Source: Siderastrea siderea (lineage: Eukaryota > Cnidaria > Anthozoa > Scleractinia > Rhizangiidae). Taken from it: a stretch of 64,000 bases of DNA. The DNA lies in NCBI GenBank assembly GCA_964030785.1, contig OZ034979.1, positions 35,893,984-35,957,983 on the forward strand, read 5' to 3'. Under the pieces are notes generated by a model, which saw only the letters and a program-made list of their open reading frames with translations, made no database searches and was not told the origin of the DNA. The first letter of the stretch is position 1; every line of letters begins with the position of its first letter. A program made the translations under genes and the position numbers. Positions 35,379 through 48,500 of the stretch are shown piece after piece.

Positions 35379-38126
35379 TGAAAGTTACTTAACGTTCAGA
35401 CAAGATCTGGATCAAAGCTCTAAGATTCCAGCTTTAGGTTTTGTATCTGGAACTCACAACTGAAAATGTAAACAAAGTCACCAAATCATAAATGGCACAA
35501 GTTGCAACTCTTATCATTGACATTTCTTGGTATCGGAATAGATGAATAACAAGCTTACATGTAATTCATATCAGTCGACATGGCAAAATGTGAAGATTTG
35601 TAGTAATCTGATTCAAACTCAGACTTTTCTTGCCAAACTTGGTTTGCATTTTTCTCTGCCATCCTGACCATTTTGTTCGGTTCAAGGGTATTATCAAACA
35701 CAACGACCAACTAACACCTTTATTTGCATTCTTGACTTTAAAAAATATTACAAACTATAGCCACAGGTTAACCGAGAAATAAACAAGGAGGCTACTGGTG
35801 TCACGCAGCTAATTAACATTCTAAATTGAAACAGACAACATTTGGAAACGGTGAGTAAGCAAAAATTTGCGCACACAAAAACAGATCTACAGTCACAGCC
35901 TTCCAAAAATGTTTTGAAGGCAGTAGTTGTAGGCAGCAAGGGCCTAGTGCCCTTACCTGTAAGAGGAACCCAATTTCAGTATCTAAGAAATAAACTATCG
36001 TGCACAGAAAAATCACTGGCTGTCGGTGAGGGCCGTAGACAGAAATAGGTACAATGTAGAGATTTGACTACAAACAGAGATGCCATGAATGTTAAACTTT
36101 AATCTGTAATAATCTTATAGTCTGTTACAATTGAACTCTGTAATAAAAGAATAAAAAAATAAAAAATGAATGTTAAACTTTAATAGTCTATGAAAGAAAA
36201 TAAATATGCAGTCATGTTAATAAGGTAACAAGGTGTATACAGAAATTTAATGCACTTGTTATTATAGTTAATTCAAAACAATACTTCTCTGGAAGTAGCT
36301 AATTTCAAATGAAAAGGAACAACTACCAGTCATGACAAGGCAAAAAGCTCAAAACAACAATACAAACACAATGACTAAACTTAATAGTGATAAAATATAA
36401 ACTTAAGATAAATACAACTCACTGAAAACATTTTTATATTTGAAACCTTTGTTTCAGAGCATTTGAAATCTTTGGTATGTTATCTTTGAAGCTTTAGCTT
36501 ATAGTTAAGCTTACAAAATTTACAAAAGTTTATACCACGCTGGATTGCATAATGTTCAAAATTTGAATAGCATCTGAGACATTTTTAAACGTATTTTTTA
36601 GCCTCGATAGATGTGGAAATTAAGCACCAAATGACAACTGAAGGTGTTATTACGAAATATGCAAGCACAAATCAGTTCGATAACATACCACTGCAAACTG
36701 GCAGACATTGCACAAGAAAAAATTTGTTCTGCATAAGTTCTTATGTAAATTTATATCTACAAGAAGCAAAACAACGATTTTTATTGGGGCGTAAGCTGTG
36801 AATTAAGGTTTAGTTTACGTGTACATCCAAAACTGAATTCTCTACAAACTCAGAAAGTTTGACACACGATAGCTCGTTCGGACAAGATGCATTTTTTCCG
36901 TCGAGCAATATTACTTAAATTTCTATAACAAAGAGTTTAAATTTCGATGCCTGGAACACAACATTTACATCAATTTAATTTATCTAGAACTTAAACGATA
37001 GATAAAACTACGTGACACAAACATCACACGAGAATCAGAAAACGTCCTCCACTGGTGATTTAAATTCGAATGCAAGGATTTTACATCGAAGTGGAACAAT
37101 ATTTTTGGTAGGAAAATACGCAGAAACACAACAATTCATGCATGATCAAATGTAAAAACGTCATACCTTCCAAATAAACCTCCAAAATGAGTCAAAATGT
37201 TTGTGAATTTCCGGTAACTTCAACTCAAAACGAAACATTCAATTCGCCTGTTTCGTTTGTACAAGCGCGGAAAAATTCTTCTACACCCCTTGCCTAACAG
37301 ACGAAACTATTTTCAAATAACAACAAGGAAATCGTATAACCACCGGGTTGAGAACGTGTCGGGCTCAAATATGGCGACGATTCAAACTACGTAGCCACTC
37401 ACTTCCTTTAACACAAGTTTACGGCCAATATACCATCAAATAACATAATCACGATCAAATAACAAGATAGAGTCATTCATTAGGCGAAAAACTAACCTGT
37501 AAATGAACTCCTTGACAATGAGATTCGAAGAATTGTATCAAAATGGCAGATATAAACTCACAACGTACAAATTTCACTTCACAGCAAGCCCAGAATGACC
37601 CGCGTGACTACACCAGCCCTGCCACTCAAGTCCAGGCCACCCCACAGTATTCAACAAACCATTACGTCATTGTCCTTTTTGAGACCCTAATAAATGCAAA
37701 TCGTCGGTTCCGCCCTAACTGAAAGAGGAATAAAGGCTGTTTATTGACCATGTTATGTTTAGGATCACCTGAAGGGAATTGTTTGGGTGAAGATATCCGG
37801 ACGGCGGAGAGCAGGTGCGACGATTTCTTCGCTTGAGGCGTTTCATCAAAGCTGTAGAATGCTTCATTTTTCAATTTTCGACACGGGATCTAAAGAAGGT
37901 TACTGTATAAACTTCAGCAGAAAAGCTGTCGCTTTGCTTTAGTCGGAAATGAGTAGGAAAACCTAGAAAATACAAAGAATCTCTTGGTCTATCAGTTTTA
38001 TCAATTAAACTGATAAATCAATGTTTTTTTGTCGTTTTCTCCCTCTTTTCAAAAGAGGGGGAGGGGAGGGATGAAGAGGGCAGGGCGGATAATCCCGGCC
38101 GGTCCCAAGTTTTTTTTCTTTTTTTC
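35379..38126. other. Upstream flank of Rab5
   Basis: No coding exon supported. It likely contains the Rab5 promoter and possibly a 5' non-coding exon, which I cannot place. Confidence 0.5.
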
Positions 38127-38582
38127 ATGGAAGGGATTTTGAATCTTCGAAAGCAAACAACACACAAACATAAACCACCCATTCTTACAGATTTCAACTG
38201 GCTTTCTCTCCTTCTACCCTTTTACGAACCCATGGTAGCGCTAGTGGTATCCGCACAGGATCATCAGACGTACGGTGGGCATGTAGACTTTGGGGAGAAC
38301 CTCAGTGTGTGGAACCTTGTCTTGCTAACTGATTTTCAGGATCTTCCGCAGACTGACCAAGTGCAAATAGTTCAGTGTTTTTTAGTCCATGCCTCCTGTA
38401 CACAGTTTAAGTTTCACAGACATAGAGGAGCATGGGGAGGACAACAGCACGGTAAAGCGTTGAGCTTCGTCTCGAAGCTGATTCCTTTTGGGTTCCCAGA
38501 AAGTATCACGCCGTCTACGGAAGTCGGCACAGTGAATGTCCTGGAGATGACTTCGTCGTCAGTATTAGAAAATTTTAAATAA
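38127..38582 (-). pseudogene. Decayed non-LTR reverse transcriptase fragment
   Basis: Read on the minus strand across several frameshifts and stops, it matches the region downstream of the RT of a common metazoan LINE type: LYRAVVLPMLLYVCET, then a piece equivalent to LRKILKI, then QDKVPHTEVLPK. The 151-codon plus-strand frame over the same bases is its antisense shadow. Confidence 0.7.
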
Positions 38583-40160
38583 TGCAATAATCAATCTCGC
38601 AGTCCTTTCATTATACGTGGGTTATCTCAAGAGGAGGTCTCCCTTGTATAAGCGGTTTCATGAGGTCGCCTCGCCGCCATTCTAGATTAAATCAGTTACA
38701 ATAGATTTGAAAAATTCGTGAAAACAATTAATACTTTAACAATTAATACTCCTGCAAAACTAAAGCTCCGACTAAAGCCTCCGACCGTCTATCCCTTTAT
38801 CCCCCAAGCCCCAACAATATTTCATTGGAACAGTCTACCGCATTTTTTTTGTTCACGGACAGAATGTATGTTCTGTCAATCGTATAATTGTTTAATCTGC
38901 TTAATCCCCTTCTGTTAAGTCTGCGGACTCAACCAATAATCCCCAAGTATTAGGGGTATAGGTTGTAATCATCATCATCATCTTTATCATTATCACCATC
39001 ATCACCATCATCATTATTTTCACAATAGATAGATAGATAGATAAATATGTAGTGCCCTAGAGCGAGTGGTGGCTAGGCACATGAACTTTTCGACAGCCTG
39101 GAATTTCTGGCTTTTACCTGCAGAGATGAGTCATTTCATACAAGTTGCTTGACACTTTGTGTAATAAAAAGCGTTTACGCTATTGTGATGGTTCCATCCG
39201 GTTGAAACAAAGACCAAGCACATAAATTATAATAAGTACTACTTACAGAGCTCCGTAAATGCTCTAACGCTTTTCATTTAAACAATTTATTATTGTTTTT
39301 CACCTTGTTTTTTTTCCACCAATAGCTCTACCTTTCAAAATATAAAGTACTAACAACCCACAATTCCTTGATTCCCTCTGACGAAGGGCTAAAGCTCGAA
39401 ACGTCACTACTTCTTCACTGAGTCAAATTCACTTTATCAGTTTTTTGAAAAGAAAAATTGGGTTCCACTTCCCCACTGACACAGCACAGCAGTTTCTTTA
39501 GAAACTAACCAAAGCTAGCATACCTTGCTTCTTAACCAATTAGGAGAAAAATCATATCCAATTGTAAATACGTTCTTTGCCCGCGTTTGCGGCTAACAAA
39601 CAAAAGAAGACAATTCCCGGAGCCTTGTCCCTGCGACAAGTGCTTTCGTGTGAACTATCCATTTTCGTGAAAAAATAATTCGCAGGGACCACTTTGCTCC
39701 CTGTGACTTGTCCTACGCGTGTGTGACAAGTTCCTGTAACCAAATATAACAAGTCCCCTTGCAGACAACGCTTAACTTTTTCTTGAAATGTGCCATATCC
39801 CCCTAATTGTGCAGTCTTGTATCCCTGAACTTTGCGTTGAGTATCTCCATATTTCCTTTTTAAATATCCCGTATCCCTACAATTTTTCTCTGCAGTATCC
39901 CTTATCCCTATTTTTTTTTCTGCAAAGATCCCGTATCCCCATAACCCCTAATGGGGCCTCACGACTTTTCGCTGGGAGAAATCGTTAAGACTTGTCCCCT
40001 TGTATGTTTTCCCGCGTTTGGTAACCGTCGCGTGTTTTTCCGCGCTTAGCATCCGCTGCATATTTTCGCTTCGGGGGCTTCACGTCAAGATTGGCTCATT
40101 GTATCATTTTCGAGAGATTATGATGACCCTCCCAGTCAAAGATATCAACTTAAAGTTGAT
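38583..40160. other. Intergenic with microsatellites
   Basis: (ATC)n-like runs at about 38970-39015 and (ATAG)n at 39027-39045. At about 39380-39413 lies TGACGAAGGGCTAAAGCTCG, which I recall as part of a very common animal repeat. No gene seen. Confidence 0.55.
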
Positions 40161-40164
40161 AAAA

Positions 40165-40215
40165 GAACAACCTGAAAAAATTCAGGGTTGAACGAGATTC
40201 GAACCCATCTAACTA
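40165..40215 (-). repeat. tRNA-type SINE fragment
   Basis: A B-box-like GGGTTCGAATCTCG on the minus strand joined to the GAATTTTTTCAGG tail that is shared with the SINE-like copies at 44840-44940 and 61060-61145. Confidence 0.5.
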
Positions 40216-40219
40216 ATTC

Positions 40220-40458
40220 GGCCCTTTTCTCGAAAGGCCCGATAACTTTTTGGACCCGAAAAGCTATTTTATGAGCACAAGGTTTGACTTACAGATTCAA
40301 ATTTTGTTGGTTTTTAAAATCAAACCAGAAAACTTGTAAGTTAACGAAACAAGTCGAGCTGGTTTGCGGGCAAAAAGCTACACAACCACTCTTTAGATTT
40401 TGATTTTAAAATATAGCTCCGGGACCGAAAAGTTACCGGGACTTTCGAGAAACGGGCC
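40220..40458. mobile_element. Inverted-repeat MITE, 239 bp
   Basis: The left end GGCCCTTTTCTCGAAAGGCC and right end GACTTTCGAGAAACGGGCC are imperfect inverted copies that continue inward for about 45 bp. Target duplication not resolved. Confidence 0.65.
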
Positions 40459-40809
40459 CCTGGTCATATATGAAATACGTAATCATATATGTGTATCATT
40501 TTCGTTTGCATTGATTGGCAGCACGTGTTTACTTTCTAAAGAATTTTTAAAAACAGAAACCCATGACTCAAAATATAATAGGTGCTTTAATTGAAATTTT
40601 GATATCACTGTTGGGAAGAAATTACTTATCATACAAAAAGTGAAAATATATAATTGATACACATAAGTTTTATAATTAAAATACATGCGATTCAACTGCA
40701 TTTCTACCTTTTCCCGACCTTCAATGTACTCCTGATTGTAACAATATCTGATATAAAAATCACATCGCTAATTTTAGTTCACTTGGACTAAATCTTGTCA
40801 GAAAGAAAT

Positions 40810-41200
40810 GAAAAATGCACGGAACGGCAGGAAAGCACTGCTCAAAAGTATTGATCTCAAAAGTCACAGTTCAGTTTTTCATTTTTATAAGCCAGAATCG
40901 CCTTGTAAAACATAACAAACAGCCCCGCAGGAAAATTGAATGGTCATACTTGACTTGATGATTTCGTTCACAAATTAATTAGAAGTTAGAACCACCTTGT
41001 ACAGCAAAATATACAGTACTACAGGAAAGTACTGCTCCGTATACAATAGCTTTCGTTTGCACACTTAATGCGGAATAACAAATTGGGAAAAGGATGGGAA
41101 ACTACTGACCAAACGTTTTCATTTGAATGGCCACACGTTAGAAAACTTTACCTTCAATCAGACTCAAACTTACGAACCACGTTGTACGAGACAGGCTTTG
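40810..41200 (-). repeat. Diverged satellite monomers
   Basis: Three or four degenerate copies of the ~105-bp satellite unit (AAAGTACTGCTC, AGAACCACCTTGTACAGC), in the orientation of array 1. They lie just past the 3' end of CDC27. Confidence 0.7.
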
Positions 41201-41386
41201 ATATTGAGAGGGCAGTGAGGGAGTAAACGAAAAATAATTACATAAAATAAAACTAATCAAAACAAAAGCAGAGTTCTCAGACACAAACATCGAATCACAT
41301 CTAGGGTTGATAAAAGGAAAATTTTGTCCCCAAACCCAAACACCCTGGCACGAGTGGCATTGGAACAAGTACGTCCCAGTTCTCCC

Positions 41387-44300
41387 TCAGTCACTTTCCA
41401 GTCCCATGTGTTCTTCATCTGACACGCCCAGAGACTGGTCCATGGTATTATCAGTTGTGTCAAGACCCATGGTGGTGTTGTCGTCATCATCTGGCAGATA
41501 TCGCTTGTTGATGGCCTCCTTGATTTGATTGTTTGCACCCTTAGGATCCAGATCTATTGCCCAGGAAAAGTTCATCTGTGCCAGGTGATTTTGCCCGAGT
41601 TTCTTGTACACCTGCCAAACCCAGCGCACAGGTTAGAACATAATAGTAACGCATTTCAATATGGAATATTTCATGTAAGTCTAATATTTTTTGCACGTTC
41701 TGATTGGCTTTCAAACTAGGGATAGCATTTGCTATCAGCTCTGTGCAAAGTCACAGACACCTCGCACAAGTTCTTCTCATTGTACGAAAAATAATTATAA
41801 CTTCTGGGTACAGGATAATAAGAATGCTCGGGAGGGTGTCGGTGAGCAGTGGTAGACTTGTACCTAACTGCTCGGTAAACATCTACCACTCTTCACTCTT
41901 CACCTTCCCCTGGTAAAGTAATTGTGGATATCCATATTGTGAAAGCGCAGAGGCAAGATCTCATCCTAATTGTCTTCATTTGATGTTCCCTGATGATATA
42001 ACCGAAGTATAAACTAACCTTGCTTAGTAAAAAGTACACTAATGCTTCTCTTGGCACAATCTTTTTTAATTCCTCAAGTTCTTCCAGTGCCTCCTGTATG
42101 GAAGATAAGAGAGAACATTCAGCGGTACTACAGGAAAGTAAAGCTCAAAAGCTTTTGTTTGAATGTTTACACTTGAAGAATTACATTATCGGATATCCAG
42201 AGAAAAAAAGTACATCCCGATTTTTCGAATCTCCTATGGAAACGAAAATTGGTGCGAAAAATCGGGAGTTCGAAAACTCGAAGGTGGCACAAAATCACGC
42301 TTGATTTACGAAGTATTGTTTTATAACAACTGGGAAAGCAAACAGATATACCATGGCGCTCTTGTAAAGTTTTTAGCTTTCATTTGAAGGGTCACACTTT
42401 GGGATCTTACTCAAGACTCAAAAGTTAGAACCACCTTATACACATAATAAACAGCACTCACAGGAAAGCCAGGCCTAACGAGTGGCCATTCAAATGAAAG
42501 GCACTGAGCAGTACTTTCCTTGGCACTGTTTACTTTTTAATAGAAGGTGGTTCTACCTTTTAAGTCTCAGACGCGTGACCGTTCAAATGAAAGCTACTGA
42601 GTAGTACTTTAAACATTTGGTGCGGATCCAGAAATCGAAGGTAAATTCCTTATAAATTTCTTCAATGAGAGGCTAGAATTATTTCGAAATATCGAGAGTT
42701 TGGAAAAATCGAGGGTTCAAAAAATCGGGCGTAAATTACAGTGTTTGACAGAAGCATATCCAAGGGAAACGTGCCATGGTTCGAAAAATCGAGGGCTCGA
42801 AAAATCGGGATTTCAGTTTCAGTTGTTTATTTAGTGCTTAATTTAGCATAGCTAATCCTAGCACTGGCGGTCTAGCGGTGTATTAATGAATAAGTCATAA
42901 TTTTACAAGCAGAATGTTAACAAAAATACAAAATTAGAACCACGTATCTCAACTGAGGTTACACCCTGCAATAAAATGGTCAAGACAAGTCAGAAAATCC
43001 CACAACCCCGACAAGGAAAAAAATCAAACCTGGTGTTTATCCATTGAAAACAATATTGATGCACGGTGAAACTTGCAAAGAGGATTCTTTGGATCAATTT
43101 TCATGGCTTTGTTGATTGTGGCCAGGGCTGCTTCAGATTTCTTCATTGCATGTTGTGACTATTTTAACAAAGTACAAAGTAAGTTGTGTCAGTACAGCAA
43201 CCCATTGTGGAGTTATTTCAAAAGTCATTCTCGGAAAAAAAATTTATAACACATTTAACTCACCACACCAACATGACAATACAGAACAGAACTTGATGGG
43301 TTTATTGAGAGAGCTTTTCTAAAGTGGATTTCAGCCAAGTTGAATTTTTCTTGTTTGTAGTAAATCATTCCAATACCATACCTGCAAATAAATGTATGCA
43401 TAGTCAACATCACAAATAGAATGCAGCAAAAACTGCGAAAAAGGGAGAGTCACAAAGTAATGTGCTTTCCAAAATGTGCTTTCCAAAGTAGCAAATTTAA
43501 ATTTAAAACAGCTCGACTCTAGTGTTCTAATGGTTAGCTGGATCAAACCTTGAAAAAATATATAAGTATCATCAAATTTTGGAAAGTTGCAGAAACTATC
43601 ATCCACTGTTAGTGTCATCCATCTTTTCTGTACTTTTCATCCTTTCTGGCTGATGAGTGTATATTTAGAGCCTTTTTCATTCCACTTAAATCAAGTTATT
43701 TTAATTTTGTTAACCCTTCCAGCTGAAAAAGGTTTAGCCATAAAATAGTAATTTGCAAAGAAAAATTAGAAAAATATTTGACCACTTAAGTGATTATGTA
43801 AATATCAGGAAAGTGGTCAAATGCCTGATGCATCAAGTCACACAAACTTCAAAATCTGGATCAAGACATATTTTCATAATTTTTAAATAATTTGATTTCT
43901 TCACCTGGAGAGTGGGTTATTGAGACAAGTAATGAAATCATATTTGCAATTAATAAACTCCATTAATTTACTCTTGGTAGGAACACTAACTTTGACCCAT
44001 TTCAGTTGGTCTTTCAGTTGGCTGTTGAAGTAAAATGATAAACATTGAAGGCATGGGTTAGAGGGTATGAATGAGAAGGTAATGGGTGCATCTCCTGTTG
44101 GAGACTCAGGTGTTTTCCCTGTCACGTGCTTGTCAAAAGCTGAATGGTAAAGTCACACACGAGCCAAGGAGGCCCATATGGCCAGAGCTTATCCTGGTTT
44201 CTGTAGCATGAAGCAACTGAGAGTATTGCTAATCCCCCCTGGATGGGATGCTAGTCCATCGCAGGGTTACCCCAAGCAGTATGTTGCCAGCACCCATTTA

Positions 44301-45500
44301 TACACCTGGGTGGAGAGAGACAATGTGGGGTAAAGTTTCTTGTCTAAGGAAACAACACAATGGCAGGAACTGGGTGTCGAACCACCGACCTTTAGATCTG
44401 AAGTCCAAGGCACTAACCTCTACATCACCACGCCCACCACCAAAAGCTGAATGAAAAGGCCTTTACTAAGAACACAACATTACTGTACTAACCATGCATT
44501 GTAATGCCGAGAATCCGTCCTGACAGCTTGGCGGAAACATGACATGGCACGGTCTAGCTCTTCTGTCAGAACATACTCGTGACCGAGCAGTGTGTAAGCA
44601 TAAGTGAATGCTTGATCAACCTGGACAGCACGCTGAAAGAACTTAATTGCAGTGTCATGTTCCTTTTGTAGACTAAAGCAGTTACCAGTAGCACACCAAG
44701 CCTAGAAATATAACAAGGAATAATAACTTTCACATTGTTTTGATCTTGTTGCATTTTTATTTCCCTGCTTGGTGACTTTTATATTAGAATCATCCTGGGG
44801 CAATATCAAACAAATGTTTTGCAATACTGTTAATCCTAACCACTGGAAAAAATTCAGTGGCTGAGGTGAGATTCAAACCCATGTCCTTTGGGTTACTAGT
44901 TCACTGCTCTACCATCTGAGCTACAAAGCCACGATGGGTACAGTTTGTGGATGAATCCCATTTGATCTTACATGTACACAGGAAATTCTTGTGACAAACA
45001 TTGCAGCATGTGTTACATGCAAGAAACAAAGAAATGAGGATAGTGTCTTCATAGAAACAAATGAGAGAGAATACAGTGTCTTGATTCGTGGCAAACAGAA
45101 AATCTTCAATTCTTTCGTCCTGATTATCCAAAAAACCTTGAATGTCAACTTCTTTACCTGAGGTGATGTGCGGTCAGTTTCCACCAAATCCTGGGCCAAG
45201 GCTGATAAAGTAACTTCATTCTGCAGATGCCACAGAGCAGTGGAGTAGATTTCCATGCCTGCAAGACAATAAATCAGAGTCAAGACATAGTTCATAGTTG
45301 CATAGTTTCAAAGTCAAGACTCACTTTTCATTGACCTGTGAGTTAGATAAATGAACAGATGACAATTAAGAAATTGGGCCATTGTCACTGAGCACTCAAT
45401 AGTGCTGTAAAACCTTGATTATTTTGACCCCTTTTTTCTGGACTTGTCTAAATGGTCCTAAATGGTCCTTTGAGGCTCTGCGAAATGCGTGTATAAAAAC

Positions 45501-45531
<31 letters not shown>

Positions 45532-48500
45532 TCTTTTCATAAATTTAATATTTATAACAAGTTTCCTTTGCAAAAGCCTTTGCAAAGAAAGTGCAAGTAA
45601 TTCTGTTAAACGGTATTATTTAATCCATGTTGCCTTGTGAAAATAACTTATTGGAAAATGGGGTCAGAAGACAAAATGTCAAGTATGTGGTTATTTTAGC
45701 AGTCTTGGGGTAAAGTTTCCTCTGAGAATAGCCACATATGATCGCTCGCCTGAACACTAATTCATGGTGTGTTTAGTTTCTATCTATGCTCATAATGTTT
45801 ATTTTTTAAGGGGTTATGTCTCCACTTTTTAGTGCTAATTTATTAATTAAGGAGCCAACTGCAAAAGACATCTAATAAAAGTAACCGCCAAGCCTTGCTC
45901 GCTCTACTAGTAAACTAAAACTTTAGAGTGTCTTTGCCCATGGATGGGCGTGATTTAAACGGATTGCACAATAATTGGGCCACTTTTTTCAAGTTTTTAT
46001 TCCTGTTTAGCAAAAACCATAAATTACAAAGTGGTTATGTTTTGGTCTTCTTTCAAGAATTCATTCTCTTTATATCCTCTTCTTGAAGTTCTAAGACCAT
46101 TTTGCATATACAAAATTCTCTTAGTTTTGATTTAACTAGAATTTTGAACCCAAGGCATAAATACTGTGACATAGCCCCATAGCCCTGGACTATTTTCGAG
46201 AGACCTCAAAATTTGAATAATCATGATTTGGGTGTATGGAGTTTTCTCAGACTCACTGCTCTGAGGACAGAAGAAGTAAGTAAAGTGAGGTTAAGATAGA
46301 GTATCTAAATGTTGGTCACATTACCTTCAATTCTGTAGGGTTCTAGTTGCCTGACTTTGGCAAATACCTTCTCAGCCTACAAATAAACATGAAGTAAAAA
46401 AAAAACATCAACACATTTTAAAATAAGGACAATAAAACACCGAAAAATTTACAAAAATAATTTAAAGTTGCTATTCATCAAGAGGAAACAAATTCCTTGA
46501 CTTTTTCCTTACTTTTAGTAGACCACTAACCATTTTTTTTCCTGACCACACCTGATGAATCCTTTGGTGATAAAGCCATTAAAAATCAAATGATTCAAAG
46601 GTATTGGTAGAATTACAGATTTGCCTGACTTGACGCAAAATTCCCTAAATTTAACTGACCTTCGAAATATTATGGTTTTCCCTCACTTTTTCTGACCACG
46701 GCAACCCTGCAGAAGCTGCAAAGATTCCTTAAACATGCTTGTGTCACATGTTGTTTCGAAAGTGCAAGTATGTATTTATTAAACTCATGAACACTGAAAA
46801 TTCTGCACTTCAAATTCCTGTAAAGTTGTCATCATTGAAGGAGGCGGTGTGGCCAAGTGGTTAGAGTGCTGGACATGTAATCCATAGGTGCCAGATTCAA
46901 ATCTTCCTCTCCGACTGCTTGGATTTGTTTCACGGTAGTCCCGTGTTAAATCCTCAGCCAGGCTTGTAAATAGCCAACTGGCAAGCCTCCCACGGGATGG
47001 GGTCTTTAAAATGTTTATGTTCCATTTGTCATGTTTCTTTCTATCATGCTAAATACTTGGAGACTTAAATAAAGTGATGAAGATGACAATGATGATGATG
47101 ATGATGATGATGATGTTGACGATGATGATGACGACGATGATGATGATTGTTATTATTACTGTATTCAGTATTATTACCTGCTGATATTCTGCCAGTTCAA
47201 AGTGGGCACGGCCCACCTGAGTTAAAACCCATCCTGTGTTGTAATGGTGCGGTGCTAATGACGAGAATGCATTCAATGCTTGTTTGCATTCATAAGCACT
47301 AAGGTGGACATAAGCTTGGCCTATTTGTTTTAACAGTGACATTAAACCATCTGAAAAATAAAGGACCTCTTTTAAGAGTCTAGTAGAGATCAAACCAAGG
47401 AATACTTAAACTGTATTTGGCTACAGGTCGAGCAAGGTGGTAAGCGTCAAAAAAGTTATCAACACAAGAATACTGCAAGGGATTTAGGAATAACATGTGA
47501 GTTTCTGTTTGGTTAACTTAATCAAAATCGGCCTTCATTTCAAGTCCTTTAATTATTTTAGAGCTACAAACAAGGCTGCAACAATTTAGTCGACAAGCAA
47601 TTTCAAACTGGATTAAAAGCTTTGACATTTTTAGGGTTTTGCTCACAGACTGGAAATTCAAGGACTCTCAATTCATGTTAATTCAAGGCCTTGGAAGAGG
47701 ACACACGAATCCAGAGTATTGGAAATTGCTATTGTACAACAAAATTCCAGTAGTTTCCAAGACTTCTAGGACCTAACTGAGCAGCCAGTTCTTGAAACAA
47801 CAAATTTATATAAAAACCCCCATACAGGGCAACCTTTGCTGACATTATTCACATATTGCATTCAGAAGGTATTGTGGCATACCAAGTTTGAAAGGAAGCA
47901 CTTTAAAACTGGCATTCAGAGGTTACAGTATTAACAGATATTTGTAAGGTTGGGTGGCATCTCTTGCCAGAAAACTATGCAAACATCTGTGAATAAATGT
48001 TTTTCAAATGGAAACATCCCGTTCAATATTCAAAAAATTGCTCTCAAATTTGCAGGTTACTAAATGACACCATCACTGTCAGTTTTTCTCAACTTAAGTA
48101 CATTGAATTTTCCACAAATTGTGATAGTTAGAATCAAATAAAGCTGACTTAAGCAAGTATCATCCTGTAGCAGTCTTGGCATCCTTACCCATACTAGTCT
48201 GAATAGGTGACAGTTTTCCCTGGCCCTTTCTTTCAGTGTTCTGTTGCACTGACGTCCCTTCCTGGATGACGTTTTCAATGCATGGAGCTAATGGTGTTGG
48301 CGTAGAGCTTCTGGCTTGAAGACGAGTCTAAAATAAAATAATTAAGAAATAACACACTTTCTTGAGGATACTTCCAAAACACTGATCTAAAAATTGCGCG
48401 AAACAAGTCCAGTAATTTATTTGTTGAGAAGACTGAGAAAAAAGACTGTACCCTTTTCACAACATTGCTGACAGTAGTTCTGGGAGACCCAGTGACTCTT

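Noticed and set aside
38127..38582. A 151-codon plus-strand frame
   Set aside because: The minus strand over the same bases matches a decayed LINE reverse transcriptase region, so the frame is its antisense shadow.
44857..44935. Functional tRNA gene on the minus strand
   Set aside because: A and B boxes are good, but the acceptor stem pairs poorly and it is joined to a SINE-like tail.
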